A stretch of DNA of 64,000 bases from Alkalihalobacillus trypoxylicola (GTDB lineage Bacteria; Bacillota; Bacilli; Bacillales; Bacillaceae_D), in assembly GCF_001590785.1 (NCBI RefSeq), contig NZ_LTAO01000037.1, forward strand, positions 128,920 through 192,919, read 5' to 3'. Position numbers and translations under genes: made by a program. Below the pieces are notes generated by a model. It was not told the DNA's origin and did no database searches. It saw only the letters and a list, made by a program, of their open reading frames with translations. Shown here piece after piece: positions 17,311-26,816 of the stretch (positions are counted from its first letter, which is position 1; every line of letters starts with the position of its first letter).

Positions 17311-18390
17311 TTATGTTCGTCTAAAATAATTTGGTTTAACTATTTTATTATTATATTGTTGGTGAAAAACATGGGTAGATGCTGGAGATATCGGAGGAAT
17401 CAGCCACGACCAGTCTCCTGTGAGCTCTCGATTTTCCTTCTTTTCTCTCTCCTCAAAATTTTTAAATTGTTTAGCTGCCGTATGATGATCAACCATACTT
17501 ACTCCTGACTTTTTATAAGAGTAAAGCACAGCTTTATTTAATTCTACTAAAGCTTCGTCTCTCCATAACGTACTTTCTTTGTTTTGATTAAGGTTGAATA
17601 GTTCCGCTACTTTCTTTAGCATATTGTATCTGAAAGGATCAGCAAAATTCCTAGCGGCAATTTCAGTTCCCATATACCAACCGTTAAACGGAGCAGCTGA
17701 ATAGGTAATTCCACCAATATCTAATATCATATCTGAAATTAAAGGAACCGCATACCACTTTAATTGTAAATCATTAAATTCTAAGCAATCAGGGTGTTCG
17801 ATTTCGACCTCTAAAATTAAGTCTTCTGGAATAGTAAACCAGACAGGATTTTCATTACCTATTTGAATCACAATTGGTAATAAATCAAACTGCCCCATTT
17901 GTCCTTCCCAACCTAATGACTGGCAATATTTTGTTAGTTCAATGGTAGCAGGATCCCCAATAATGCCATATTCTGTTTCATAGCCTGCATATCGAAAAAA
18001 TTGATGATTGATAATTTTAATTTGTTTTTCTACCTCTAAATACGTTGGAAAAATCGTTATTGTTGGCCTAATTTTACCATGATTTGTAGCAAAATCAATG
18101 TGAGTAAGAATCTCCTTTTGAATGCCTTCTGTTGTCTCTATATTTCTTGCATCACGAACTGTCATGGAATCCCAAAATAGTCGTCCGATACATTTATTAC
18201 TATTTCTCCAGGCCATTTTAGCTCCATGACAAAGCTCTTCATATGTATGTTGGTAAATGCCAGTTTCTCGTAGCTCTTTCTTTACCTCTGTTTTTCTTTG
18301 CTCTAATTCTTGATGGGATTTTGATAGTTCTAAGTAGCACTGCTCAAGAAATTCCATTGCTTCATTTTCTCGTTTTTCTATAGAAAGCAT
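17311..18390 (-). CDS. nos: Nitric oxide synthase oxygenase (bacterial NOS)
   Basis: A 359-residue haem-thiolate oxygenase that turns L-arginine into citrulline and nitric oxide using electrons from cellular flavoproteins; like other Bacillus NOS it lacks the reductase domain. The haem Cys is about residue 67 in [13 protein letters not shown], the arginine-binding Glu lies in [13 protein letters not shown], and the pterin-site region [13 protein letters not shown] is present. The C-terminus KPNYF matches. Start 18390 follows GGGGTG by seven bases; the ATG at 18405 lies upstream of that site. In bacilli NO protects against oxidative stress and antibiotics, and a glutathione peroxidase gene is next upstream. 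Confidence 0.97.
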   Translation of the reverse strand: MLSIEKRENEAMEFLEQCYLELSKSHQELEQRKTEVKKELRETGIYQHTYEELCHGAKMAWRNSNKCIGRLFWDSMTVRDARNIETTEGIQKEILTHIDFATNHGKIRPTITIFPTYLEVEKQIKIINHQFFRYAGYETEYGIIGDPATIELTKYCQSLGWEGQMGQFDLLPIVIQIGNENPVWFTIPEDLILEVEIEHPDCLEFNDLQLKWYAVPLISDMILDIGGITYSAAPFNGWYMGTEIAARNFADPFRYNMLKKVAELFNLNQNKESTLWRDEALVELNKAVLYSYKKSGVSMVDHHTAAKQFKNFEEREKKENRELTGDWSWLIPPISPASTHVFHQQYNNKIVKPNYFRRT

Positions 18391-18615
18391 GACAGCACAC
18401 CCCATTTAGTATCTATTTTTTTATTTCAAAACATTTATTCAAAAGCATCAACATGACTCATAATTAATAAAAATAGCTAACAGTAGCAAGAACAAAACAT
18501 GAATAGACTCATGACTATTTATTTATGGAACTCAATAGGAAGTAAACGTTATTTTTGAGGTATGACTTATGTGTTAGAGGAAGGGAATAAGCACTGTTGA
18601 AATTACATGAATTCA

Positions 18616-18644
18616 AACGGAACCGCCAAAGAAGCAGTTCCGTT
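18616..18644 (-). terminator. Hairpin downstream of glutathione peroxidase gene
   Basis: AACGGAACCGC and GCAGTTCCGTT form an 11-bp stem with one G-U/mismatch position, 38 bases past the 18682 stop. The T tract is poor, so it may be a weak terminator. Confidence 0.55.
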
Positions 18645-18681
18645 AAAATCCCGTTTATAAAGGTTTAACTCAATAAGACGA

Positions 18682-19167
18682 TTAGGAATTTTGTAACCAT
18701 TTCTCAATATCTTTTTCTATCTTCTCTGGCTCTGTTTGTGGAGAATATCTATCGACTACTTCTCCATTACGATTCACTAAGAACTTTGTGAAGTTCCACT
18801 TAACCTCAGAGCTCAACATACCTTTTTGTTCCTTTTTTAAATGCTTAAACAAAGGGTCAGCTTCAGATCCGTTCACTTTGATTTTCGCAAAAAGGGGAAA
18901 GGTGACACCAAAATTTAATTGACACGCCTCTTGCATGTTCTCATCAGTGACTGGCTCTTGATTCATAAATTGATTGCATGGGAAGCCTAATACAACAAAA
19001 TCCTGTTCTTTGTATGTTTGATATAGTTTTTCTAAGCCTTGAAATTGAGGAGCAAGTCCACATTTTGTTGCTGTATTAACTATCAATAATACTTTACCTT
19101 CATAATCTTTTAGTTCTACATTCTCACCATTTGGTTTTTTTACAGAAAAGTCGTAAACGGTTGTCAT
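18682..19167 (-). CDS. Glutathione peroxidase family thiol peroxidase (BsaA-like)
   Basis: A 161-residue Cys-type GPx that reduces hydroperoxides; in bacilli the electron donor is probably thioredoxin rather than glutathione. The peroxidatic Cys is about 36 in NTATKCGLAPQ, Gln about 72 in FPCNQF and Trp in KWNFTKFLV, so the active-site triad is complete. AGGAGG precedes the ATG at 19167. It is a single gene between nos and cwlO. No signal peptide, so cytosolic. Confidence 0.92.
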   Translation of the reverse strand: MTTVYDFSVKKPNGENVELKDYEGKVLLIVNTATKCGLAPQFQGLEKLYQTYKEQDFVVLGFPCNQFMNQEPVTDENMQEACQLNFGVTFPLFAKIKVNGSEADPLFKHLKKEQKGMLSSEVKWNFTKFLVNRNGEVVDRYSPQTEPEKIEKDIEKWLQNS

Positions 19168-19375
19168 ACTATCTTCCTCCTCTTAAATCATTCGTAAGAT
19201 TCTTACTTACATTATACTAGTAAGAGAGAGGGAATACGAGTAATCTATACTTTTACTTACTATTAATCTTATTATACAAAAGTGATAGTAAAGCTCTTTT
19301 ACCTTGTACTTTATGATTCTATTCATTTTCAAGCAATAAACCTGTTTATTTTTCTTTGAAAGGGGAATAAATAAA

Positions 19376-19408
19376 ATAGACCTACTTCTAATAAAGAAGT
19401 AAGTCTAT
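19376..19408 (-). terminator. Terminator of cwlO
   Basis: Minus-strand ATAGACTTACTTC pairs with GAAGTAGGTCTAT, followed by TTTATTTATT, about 20 bases past the cwlO stop. Confidence 0.9.
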
Positions 19409-19427
19409 CGATTAATCATTATTAATA

Positions 19428-20693
19428 TTAATGAACTCGTACAACTCGTCCATTATATTTGTCTGCCCAATATCCACTACCCATATCTGCAATAGCTACC
19501 CCAGTTGAGCTTTGAGCACCAATAAATTTATTATTTCCTAAATAGATTCCAACATGACCGTCTGTTTTATATGTGTTAAAGAAAACAAGATCTCCTGGCT
19601 GTCTGTCACCTGATGCAATTTGCTTCCCAGCATAACGTAAACCATCTGTACTTGCTGGTACACTATATCCAGCTTGTCCCATAGCCCAAGCTACGAATCC
19701 AGAGCAATCAAAACGACCGGCTGCAATATCAGATGCAGAACGTCCGCCACCGAATACATATACTGAATTTCCGATGTACTTATTCCCAGCATTTATGGCA
19801 GTTTGAATATTTCCATTACCTGTCGCTTTTGGTGCAGGCGTTGATGATTGCGATGCTGTATTAGATGATGGTGATGAAGAACCTGCTGTTAAAGAAACAC
19901 TATCAGAACGATCCTCTACAGTATTTGCTGCAGCTGCTGCAGCTTCTTCGCGTTGACGAGCTTCAATTGCCGCTGCTTCTGATTCTAACTCACTATCTTT
20001 AGCTTGTAGGTTATTTTTCTCATTTTTAGCTGTTTGTTCTTTTTCTTTCAATTCAGCTTTTAATGTTTCATTTTGTTCTTGTTGCTCTAATATATGATGT
20101 TGCATTCCGTCTAATTCAACTTTAGTTTCTTGTAATTCTTCTAATTTCTCTTCAACTGACGCTTGTAATTCTTCAAGCTTTTTCGTATCTTCTTCGAGGC
20201 TTTCAATAATCGCATTGTCAGCTTCTGCAATTGCTGTTACGGCAACTACACGATCAATAAAGTTACTAAAGCTTGTTGAGCCTAAAACCACTTCTAAGTA
20301 ATTAGAATCCGAACCGTTTTGATGATAGGATACTGCACGTTGTTTTAATAGTTCGTAACGAGCTTCAATCTGTTCTTGTAATGCAGCTATTTCTTCCTCA
20401 AATTGAGCAATTTCAGCTTCTGCTTCTTCAATGTTTGCTTCTGCTTCATCAATCTTTTTTTGGTTATCTACAATAGCTTGCTCTACACGAGCGATTTGTT
20501 CATTAATTTGAGTGATTTCTTTTTCAAGAGCTGTTAATTCTACATTTTGTTTAGAAATCTGTGTCTGTATACTACTACGTTCCTCTTGAATTCGGTCTAA
20601 ATCAGTATTGGCAAAGACTGATGGAGCAAACACCACACTAGATAAACCGAGAATTACCGCTGTACTCAAAATTAATTGCTTCTGCTTACGCAT
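19428..20693 (-). CDS. cwlO: Peptidoglycan DL-endopeptidase CwlO-like (coiled coil + NlpC/P60)
   Basis: A 421-residue secreted hydrolase that cuts peptidoglycan stem peptides between D-Glu and DAP during cell elongation. Order: signal peptide about 1-28 (ILGLSSVVFAPSVFA), a long coiled coil about 30-255 with the LGSTSFSNFIDR segment seen in CwlO, a Ser/Thr/Ala linker, then NlpC/P60 with Cys about 330 in FDCSGFVAW and His about 380 in DGHVGIYLG. In B. subtilis CwlO is activated by FtsEX and controlled by WalKR; two perfect WalR boxes upstream agree with that. Length is slightly shorter than the B. subtilis protein, mainly in the linker. Confidence 0.93.
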   Translation of the reverse strand: MRKQKQLILSTAVILGLSSVVFAPSVFANTDLDRIQEERSSIQTQISKQNVELTALEKEITQINEQIARVEQAIVDNQKKIDEAEANIEEAEAEIAQFEEEIAALQEQIEARYELLKQRAVSYHQNGSDSNYLEVVLGSTSFSNFIDRVVAVTAIAEADNAIIESLEEDTKKLEELQASVEEKLEELQETKVELDGMQHHILEQQEQNETLKAELKEKEQTAKNEKNNLQAKDSELESEAAAIEARQREEAAAAAANTVEDRSDSVSLTAGSSSPSSNTASQSSTPAPKATGNGNIQTAINAGNKYIGNSVYVFGGGRSASDIAAGRFDCSGFVAWAMGQAGYSVPASTDGLRYAGKQIASGDRQPGDLVFFNTYKTDGHVGIYLGNNKFIGAQSSTGVAIADMGSGYWADKYNGRVVRVH

Positions 20694-20845
20694 ATATTCC
20701 CCTACCTTCGTAAATTGTTACTTCTTCTCTATTTAACTCTTAAAAACATTCATATGTATAAAACCGACAAAATCCTATGAATATATTAATTGTCTTTCAC
20801 GATTTGAAGTATATCATCAAAAAATGACAGTGAGATGTTATTAGT

Positions 20846-20862
20846 ATTACAATTACATTACA
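20846..20862 (-). promoter_or_regulatory. WalR box upstream of cwlO, proximal
   Basis: Minus-strand TGTAAT-GTAAT-TGTAAT is a perfect direct repeat with 5-base spacing (WalR consensus TGTWAH-N5-TGTWAH), about 155 bases before cwlO. An additional overlapping TGTAAT sits just upstream. Confidence 0.7.
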
Positions 20863-21027
20863 TACATTACAAAATTCCGGCATTTTGTAATGTGTTAATA
20901 GTTCTTTTTATTGAAAAAAATAGGCATATTTAAAACAACATAAAGATAAAACCCTATATTTACGGTAATTATTACATTGTTTCATAGGAAATAAGATATA
21001 GTTTCTGCACTCCCTTGCTTTCGTTAT

Positions 21028-21044
21028 ATTACAGTAATGTTACA
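21028..21044 (-). promoter_or_regulatory. WalR box upstream of cwlO, distal
   Basis: Minus-strand TGTAAC-ATTAC-TGTAAT also fits the WalR consensus exactly, about 335 bases before cwlO. Apart from these boxes the 484-base gap 20694-21177 holds no gene I can support, so cwlO may have a long leader or two promoters. Confidence 0.6.
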
Positions 21045-21177
21045 AAAGGAATTAGAATTGTAACTTAATGATTAGCGAAATTTGAAATATTTCTGTCGAA
21101 ATGAGACGTTCACTTCAGCAAGTTAGCGAATTATGTCTGATCCCTTTTCAAATAATCACAAAGTTGCTAAGGGAAAA

Positions 21178-21894
21178 CTATCTATTTAATCTCCTTGCAA
21201 AATCAACAAACCTAAACTTATCCGGTCTATGTCTAGATTCGGTATATTGAAACAAACTAGCATCTTCTAAGTAAACATGACTTTTTACGACAACCATTAG
21301 TTCAAAATGCTTCAAATCGAGAAACTCTCGATCCTCAACTGTTGCAGGTTCAACCGTAATTTCTTTTTTGGCAAAACTAATCGTTAACCCCAATTGATTT
21401 TCTATGTATTCATAAATAGAATGTTCGCAAATCCCTTCTGTTAAGCTGGGAACAAATTTCTTCAGAAGATAATCTTTATCAAGAATGATTTGTTCTCCGT
21501 CAATTTCTCTCACTCTAATAATTTCCCAATTTTTCTCATTAGGAGAATCATTTTTACCTATTAATGGATGGATTAATGGTTGTTCATTTAATGTGATAAC
21601 CTTTGTTTTTGATTCTTTTCCGAGCTTAGAGGCTAGTTCCTTAAAGCTAACTAGCCCCGTAATCGGAAAATCTAATTTACTAGAATCTAGGATTAATGAA
21701 CCCTTACCTTGGATTTTTTGAATAAATCCGTGTTCAGATAATAGCTTCAAAGCTTTACGAATGGTTTCTCTAGAAGCCTGAAAATATTCAACTAATTCAT
21801 GCTCAGAGGGTAAATAATCATGCTGCTTGTAATTACCTTTTTGGATATCTGAAATAATTCGATCATATATTAGCTGATATTTATTCTGGCTCAC
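21178..21894 (-). CDS. treR: Trehalose operon repressor TreR (GntR/HutC family)
   Basis: A 238-residue repressor. The N-terminal winged helix is about 1-70 (YLPSEHELVEYFQASRETIR), followed by a UTRA effector domain that in B. subtilis binds trehalose-6-phosphate and releases DNA. The start is a GTG at 21894, 15 bases after the treA stop, so it is the third gene of treP-treA-treR. Two TTGTATATACAA operators before treP are its expected targets. Confidence 0.94.
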   Translation of the reverse strand: MSQNKYQLIYDRIISDIQKGNYKQHDYLPSEHELVEYFQASRETIRKALKLLSEHGFIQKIQGKGSLILDSSKLDFPITGLVSFKELASKLGKESKTKVITLNEQPLIHPLIGKNDSPNEKNWEIIRVREIDGEQIILDKDYLLKKFVPSLTEGICEHSIYEYIENQLGLTISFAKKEITVEPATVEDREFLDLKHFELMVVVKSHVYLEDASLFQYTESRHRPDKFRFVDFARRLNR

Positions 21895-21909
21895 TTCTTT
21901 GACACCATC

Positions 21910-23583
21910 CTATCTTTTACTTTTTAGTAGAATAACTAACGATTCAAATGGACGTAAATCAATTTCAGATGTTAACTCAGATGTATTTTCATAATTACTT
22001 AACAACAACTGTGATTCATGATTTTGTAAATCTTTTGGCACTGTAAACGTTCCGTTTTCACCATAAAAATTATTTATCACAAGTAGTTTTTCATTTAAAT
22101 GAGTACGAACATATGAAAAAATTTGTGGGTCCTCTTTATTTAATAATTGATAATCACCATAAGTGATAATATCATATTGTTTTCTTAATGTAATTAATTT
22201 TTGATAATGATAAAAGATAGAGTTCTGATTTGCAAGAGCTAACTCAGCATTAATACCTTGATAATTTTTAGCTAACCCTATCCATGGCTCTCCTTCCGTA
22301 AAACCACCATTTTTTTTGGAATTCCATTGCATAGGGGTTCTGGAATTATCTCTAGATTTCTCTTGAATAATAGCCATAACTTCACTCTCATCTTTACCTT
22401 CATTCTTTAATGTATGATATGCGTTTAATGTTTCCACATCACGATACTGATCAATTTTTTCAAAATAAGGATTCGTCATTCCGAACTCTTCACCTTGATA
22501 TATATAGGGTGTTCCCTGCATCATGTGAACAACTGTCGCTAGCATTTTGGATGATTCTATTCTAAATTTCTTGTCGTCTCCATATCTACTTACGACTCTA
22601 GGTTGGTCATGGTTACACCAAAATAGTGCATTCCATCCGCCCCCCTTATTCATTTCTACCTGCCAGGTTGATAATATATCTTTTAAAGCTATAAAATCAA
22701 AGGGTGCAATTGCCCACTTCTCCCCGTTTGGATAATCTACCTTTAAGTGATGAAAATTAAAGGTCATATTCAATTCATTTCGCTCTGGATTTGAATATTT
22801 AACGCAATTCTCAATCGAGGTCGATGACATTTCACCAACGGTAATGTTTTTGTACTTAGATAAAACTCTTTCGTTCATCTCTTGCAAAAATTCATGAACT
22901 CTAGGTCCATCGGTATAAAAACGTCTACCATCTTTTTTGGGATCTGTTTCATTTGGAAAGTCTTGGTCCTTCGATATTAAATTAATCACATCTAAACGAA
23001 ACCCATCAATTCCTTTATTAAACCAAAAATGCATCATATCATACACATGTTGACGCATTGTTTCGTTTTCCCAATTCAAATCAGCTTGAGTGGTATCGAA
23101 TAAATGGAGGAAATACTGCTTCGTATCAGGATCCCACTTCCAGACGGTTCCACCGAATTTCGATTGCCAATTATTTGGCTCCTCTTCATTAATCGGGTCT
23201 TTCCATATATAAAAGTCTCGATATGGATTTTCTTTCGATTTTTTTGCCTCTTGAAACCATTTATGCTCCGTTGAAGTATGATTAACAACTAAATCCATGA
23301 TTAGTTTCATGTCCCGCTGATGAACCTCATTTAACAGTTGTTCAAAATCCTCCATCGTTCCATAATCTTCATGTATATGATAATAATCTGCAATATCATA
23401 GCCATTATCATTTTGAGGAGAAGTATAGATTGGGGTTAACCAAATTACATCGACTCCTAATTCTTTTATATAATCAAGCTTCTCTATAATACCTTGTATA
23501 TCACCAACACCATTTCCCGTTGTATCATTAAAGCTTTTTGGATAAATTTGATAAACGGCTGAACGTCTCCACCATTCCTTCAT
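21910..23583 (-). CDS. treA: Trehalose-6-phosphate hydrolase (GH13)
   Basis: A 557-residue cytosolic GH13 enzyme that splits trehalose-6-phosphate into glucose and glucose-6-phosphate. The alpha-amylase catalytic acids can be placed: Asp198 in GFRLDVI, Glu251 in VGEM and Asp326 in NHDQPR. The N-terminal YQIYPKSFND is typical of the family, and length matches TreA/TreC. It lies between the PTS transporter and TreR. GGGAG precedes the ATG at 23583. Oligo-1,6-glucosidases are close relatives; the operon context decides for trehalose-6-phosphate. Confidence 0.94.
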   Translation of the reverse strand: MKEWWRRSAVYQIYPKSFNDTTGNGVGDIQGIIEKLDYIKELGVDVIWLTPIYTSPQNDNGYDIADYYHIHEDYGTMEDFEQLLNEVHQRDMKLIMDLVVNHTSTEHKWFQEAKKSKENPYRDFYIWKDPINEEEPNNWQSKFGGTVWKWDPDTKQYFLHLFDTTQADLNWENETMRQHVYDMMHFWFNKGIDGFRLDVINLISKDQDFPNETDPKKDGRRFYTDGPRVHEFLQEMNERVLSKYKNITVGEMSSTSIENCVKYSNPERNELNMTFNFHHLKVDYPNGEKWAIAPFDFIALKDILSTWQVEMNKGGGWNALFWCNHDQPRVVSRYGDDKKFRIESSKMLATVVHMMQGTPYIYQGEEFGMTNPYFEKIDQYRDVETLNAYHTLKNEGKDESEVMAIIQEKSRDNSRTPMQWNSKKNGGFTEGEPWIGLAKNYQGINAELALANQNSIFYHYQKLITLRKQYDIITYGDYQLLNKEDPQIFSYVRTHLNEKLLVINNFYGENGTFTVPKDLQNHESQLLLSNYENTSELTSEIDLRPFESLVILLKSKR

Positions 23584-23628
23584 TTATTGTCACTCCCTAC
23601 AATATATTTGTTCTATTTATGAAAGGAA

Positions 23629-23656
23629 ATAGGCTGCGCTTTAGAGCGTAGCCTAT
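23629..23656 (-). terminator. Intercistronic hairpin between treP and treA
   Basis: ATAGGCTACGCT and AGCGCAGCCTAT form a 12-bp stem with few T residues after it. It probably causes partial termination or stabilises the treP message, adjusting transporter versus enzyme amounts. Confidence 0.6.
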
Positions 23657-23688
23657 GATTATTTTCTTGTGTTGTTTATCTATTGAAT

Positions 23689-25104
23689 TTATGATAAAGA
23701 TTTTTGGGTCTTTCCATATAAAAATGTTAAAACGAATGGAAGAATTAAAGAGATTAACATTCCAATAGCAAATACGAACCATTGCTCTGCAGGGATTGAA
23801 AAGATCCCTGGTAAGCCACCTACACCAATTGAAAATGCGGTTACCTGATTAAAGGTAATGAATGCCCCCGCAATCGCTGAACTAATAATCGCGCAAACAA
23901 AAGGAAAGCGATAGCGTAAGTTAATACCAAATAATGCTGGTTCGGTAACACCTAAATAGGCTGTAACCGCGGATGTTCCAGATAAACCTTTGATTTTCTC
24001 ATCTTTGATTAAGAACATCATCGCTAAAGCGGCAGATCCTTGTGCAATATTGGACATAACCAAAATCGGCCATAAGAACGTTCCGTTTGTTGAACCAATT
24101 AACTGCAAGTCCACAGCTAAGAACGTATGGTGCATACCTGTAATAACGAGCGGAGCATAGATTAGACCATATAAAAGTCCACCTACAGCTGCTACATTTT
24201 CAAAAATCCAAATGAAAACATCTGTAATACCATTACCAATTGCAAATGTTACAGGTCCAATGACTATAAAAGCTAAAAAGCCTGTTACTAATAATGCAAT
24301 AGGTGCTACCGTTAATAAATGAATTGATTGTGGTATTTTCTTTTTCAAAAGTATTTCAATTTTCGCTAGAATAAAGGCGGTTACTAACGTTGTTAGGACC
24401 TGTCCTTGATAACCAATCTGAGCTATTTCAAGCCCAAATAAATTCCAGTACGGAACTTCTCCTGCTTCTAACGCATCTCCATAAGCCCAAGCATTTAACA
24501 GATTTGGATGGACGAGTATAAGACCAAGAACAATACCTAATAATGGATTGCCACCAAATCGTTTAACAGCAGACCAACCAATCAATGCAGGTAAAAAGTC
24601 AAAGGCTGTAACCGCAATTAAATTAATAATTTCCGCAAAATCTGCCCACTGTGTATAAACACTTACTATGGATGCATCATCCCAAAAAATACCTTCAGCC
24701 GTTAAAATATTATTAATACCTAATAATAAACCCGCCGTAACAATTGCAGGTAAGATTGGAATAAAGATATCTGCTAATGTTTTAATCCCTTTTTTAAGCG
24801 GATTCATTTTCTTTGAAGCTTGATCCTTCACTTCTTCTTTACTAGATTCTTCTATTCCCGTTTCAGCTACAAGCTCTTTATAGACTTTGTCTACAAGCCC
24901 AGGCCCAATGATAACTTGAAACTGCCCATCGGTTGAAAAAGTACCTTTGACCACATCGATTTGTTCAAGCTCTTCTTTGTTTGCTTTATCGTCATCCTTC
25001 AAAACAAAACGAAGCCTCGTCACACAATGAGTAGCTGATTCAATATTATCTTGTCCACCTACTGCTTCTAAAATCAATTTAGCCGCTTGTTTTGGATCGC
25101 TCAT
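23689..25104 (-). CDS. treP: PTS trehalose-specific EIIBC
   Basis: A 471-residue membrane permease that imports trehalose with phosphorylation to trehalose-6-phosphate. The EIIB domain is N-terminal, with the phosphorylated Cys about 27 in SATHCVTRLRF. A linker with many Lys and Glu leads to EIIC with about ten hydrophobic helices (ITGMHHTFLAVDLQLIGS, GVTEPALFGINLRYRFPF). There is no EIIA domain, as in B. subtilis TreP, where glucose EIIA serves. It is first in the tre operon, with GGGAGG before the ATG and an operator-containing promoter upstream. Confidence 0.95.
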   Translation of the reverse strand: MSDPKQAAKLILEAVGGQDNIESATHCVTRLRFVLKDDDKANKEELEQIDVVKGTFSTDGQFQVIIGPGLVDKVYKELVAETGIEESSKEEVKDQASKKMNPLKKGIKTLADIFIPILPAIVTAGLLLGINNILTAEGIFWDDASIVSVYTQWADFAEIINLIAVTAFDFLPALIGWSAVKRFGGNPLLGIVLGLILVHPNLLNAWAYGDALEAGEVPYWNLFGLEIAQIGYQGQVLTTLVTAFILAKIEILLKKKIPQSIHLLTVAPIALLVTGFLAFIVIGPVTFAIGNGITDVFIWIFENVAAVGGLLYGLIYAPLVITGMHHTFLAVDLQLIGSTNGTFLWPILVMSNIAQGSAALAMMFLIKDEKIKGLSGTSAVTAYLGVTEPALFGINLRYRFPFVCAIISSAIAGAFITFNQVTAFSIGVGGLPGIFSIPAEQWFVFAIGMLISLILPFVLTFLYGKTQKSLS

Positions 25105-25162
25105 TTTTTTTCCTCCCTATTTGGCGTTTAAAACACTTTCTTAGCAAAAACTCAACTCTAAC

Positions 25163-25217
25163 TTGTATATACAAGATGGAACAATGAAATTTTAACTTGT
25201 ATATACAAATAAGTCAA
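25163..25217 (-). promoter_or_regulatory. tre promoter with two TreR operators
   Basis: Minus-strand -35 TTGACT (25212-25217), a 17-base spacer and -10 TAAAAT (25189-25194). TTGTATATACAA at 25197-25208 fills the spacer, and a second identical palindrome at 25163-25174 lies just past the expected start of transcription. Both match the B. subtilis TreR operator. Centres are 34 bases apart. Confidence 0.93.
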
Positions 25218-25294
25218 TCGCTATAGTTATTTTTTCCTTTTTGAAACAACTTCAAACACTTTTTTTCGTTTTAATAGAATTAAAGCCATAAAAA

Positions 25295-25334
25295 AATAGA
25301 TGCTCTTTACTTTTTAGTAATTTGCGCATCTATT
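25295..25334 (-). terminator. Terminator of class III aminotransferase gene
   Basis: Minus-strand AATAGATGC and GCATCTATT, separated by about 22 bases, are followed by TTTTTTTATGG. It lies 25 bases past the 25359 stop. The loop also holds a smaller TTACTAAAAAGTAA hairpin. Confidence 0.8.
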
Positions 25335-25358
25335 CTTCATTCATTGTTAAAGTGTGAA

Positions 25359-26723
25359 TTAAGATTTAATTAAATTCTCTAATCGATCAATGGATTGGAC
25401 TAAGATTTCTAGTAAAAATTGGATTTCCTGTTCTGATATCGTTAAAGGTGGTGCTAATGTTAAAACATTATTAAAGCCCGCTACGGTTGCACCATTTTTC
25501 CCAATAATTAATCCTTTCTCAAAGCAATAAGAAATGACTTCATTCACATAGGGCACATCTAAAGGTGTTTTTAATTTTTTATCACTTACAAGCTCAATAC
25601 CAATTAATAACCCCTTTCCTCTTATATGACCAACATAAGGGGTATGAAGTAGCCGCTGCTTTAATATTTGCAAAATTTGTTTTCCAGATTTGTGAGAACG
25701 TTGGTAAAGCTTTTCTTGCTCTAATATGTTCAAATTTTCGAGTGCTACAGCACAGGATGCTGGATGTCCCCCAAAGGTTGTAATATGACGAAAATAATCA
25801 TACAACTCGCCTCCTTTGAATTGGTCATAAATTTCCTTTTTCACAGCTGTAGCCGCTAAAGGTAAATAACCACTCGTGATCCCTTTAGCCATCGTTATGA
25901 TATCAGGCTGAATTCCATAATTCATAAAGCCGAATGGTTTACCAGTACGACCAAATCCACAAATCACTTCATCTAATATGAGTAAGACTCCGTTTTCACG
26001 GCAAATTTCTTCAACTGCTTTTAAATAATCTTCAGGAGGAAGTAATATACCTCCTCCTGAAATAATAGGCTCCATGATAACCGCAGCTACAGTTTCCTTC
26101 ATTTCCCAAGTAATGGCCTCTTCGATCGCCTTCGTTTCTCTCCGTTCACGAGGATTAATCGTTTCTTGAAGAGGATGTCGATATAAATCTGGCGGCATTA
26201 CATGAATAAAGCCTGTTGCAAGAGGTTCAAACTTATACTTTCTTTCTGCTTGGCCTGTTGCTGCCAAAGTTGCTAACGTATTTCCATGATAAGAGCGATA
26301 GCGGGAGAGAATTTTATACCTTGTTGATTGACCAATTTGATGATAATATTGTCTCGCAATTTTAATTGCTGTCTCGTTAGCCTCAGAACCACTGTTAGAA
26401 AAGAAAATGACATATTGACCATCCAGCATATTATTTAATTTTTCCGCAAGTTCGATAGCAGGTGAATGACTTTGGGTTAATGGAAAGTAAGCTAACTCTT
26501 CCATTTGCTTTTTGGCTACTTCTGCTAGTTCTTTTCTCCCGTATCCAATATTCACGCACCAAAGCCCCGACATAGCATCTAAATACTTCCGATTTTTGGA
26601 GTCTGTTATCCATACTCCCTCAGCCCTTTTGACAATGATCGTTCTTTCAGGATGATACGGTTTCATTGAATGCCATACATATTCTCGATCCTTTTCTAAT
26701 AAATCGTCATGATGTTCTGCCAT
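25359..26723 (-). CDS. PLP-dependent class III aminotransferase (YhxA-like)
   Basis: A 454-residue omega-amino acid transaminase. The PLP Lys is about 280 in TMAKGITSGYLP, the pyridine-binding Asp about 251 in LILDEVICGFGRTG, and the phosphate loop NSGSEAN about 110-116. It resembles B. subtilis YhxA and omega-amino acid:pyruvate aminotransferases; BioA-type use of S-adenosylmethionine is less likely without bio genes nearby. The amino donor is unknown. GGAGGTG precedes the ATG. Monocistronic. Confidence 0.9.
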   Translation of the reverse strand: MAEHHDDLLEKDREYVWHSMKPYHPERTIIVKRAEGVWITDSKNRKYLDAMSGLWCVNIGYGRKELAEVAKKQMEELAYFPLTQSHSPAIELAEKLNNMLDGQYVIFFSNSGSEANETAIKIARQYYHQIGQSTRYKILSRYRSYHGNTLATLAATGQAERKYKFEPLATGFIHVMPPDLYRHPLQETINPRERRETKAIEEAITWEMKETVAAVIMEPIISGGGILLPPEDYLKAVEEICRENGVLLILDEVICGFGRTGKPFGFMNYGIQPDIITMAKGITSGYLPLAATAVKKEIYDQFKGGELYDYFRHITTFGGHPASCAVALENLNILEQEKLYQRSHKSGKQILQILKQRLLHTPYVGHIRGKGLLIGIELVSDKKLKTPLDVPYVNEVISYCFEKGLIIGKNGATVAGFNNVLTLAPPLTISEQEIQFLLEILVQSIDRLENLIKS

Positions 26724-26816
26724 TGTTTCACCTCCATATTTAAAAAGAAATTCCTTTCTTTCATTTTATGAGGCGAAAAAGACTTTCATGTAATGTACAT
26801 TTTTTAAGACCGAGAG

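Noticed and set aside
23076..23288. Minus-strand frame inside treA
   Set aside because: It is out of frame with the intact GH13 gene and has no independent support.
25125..25145. cre-like sequence before treP
   Set aside because: TTGGCGTTTAAAACA lacks the conserved CG-centred symmetry of cre; several defined positions mismatch.
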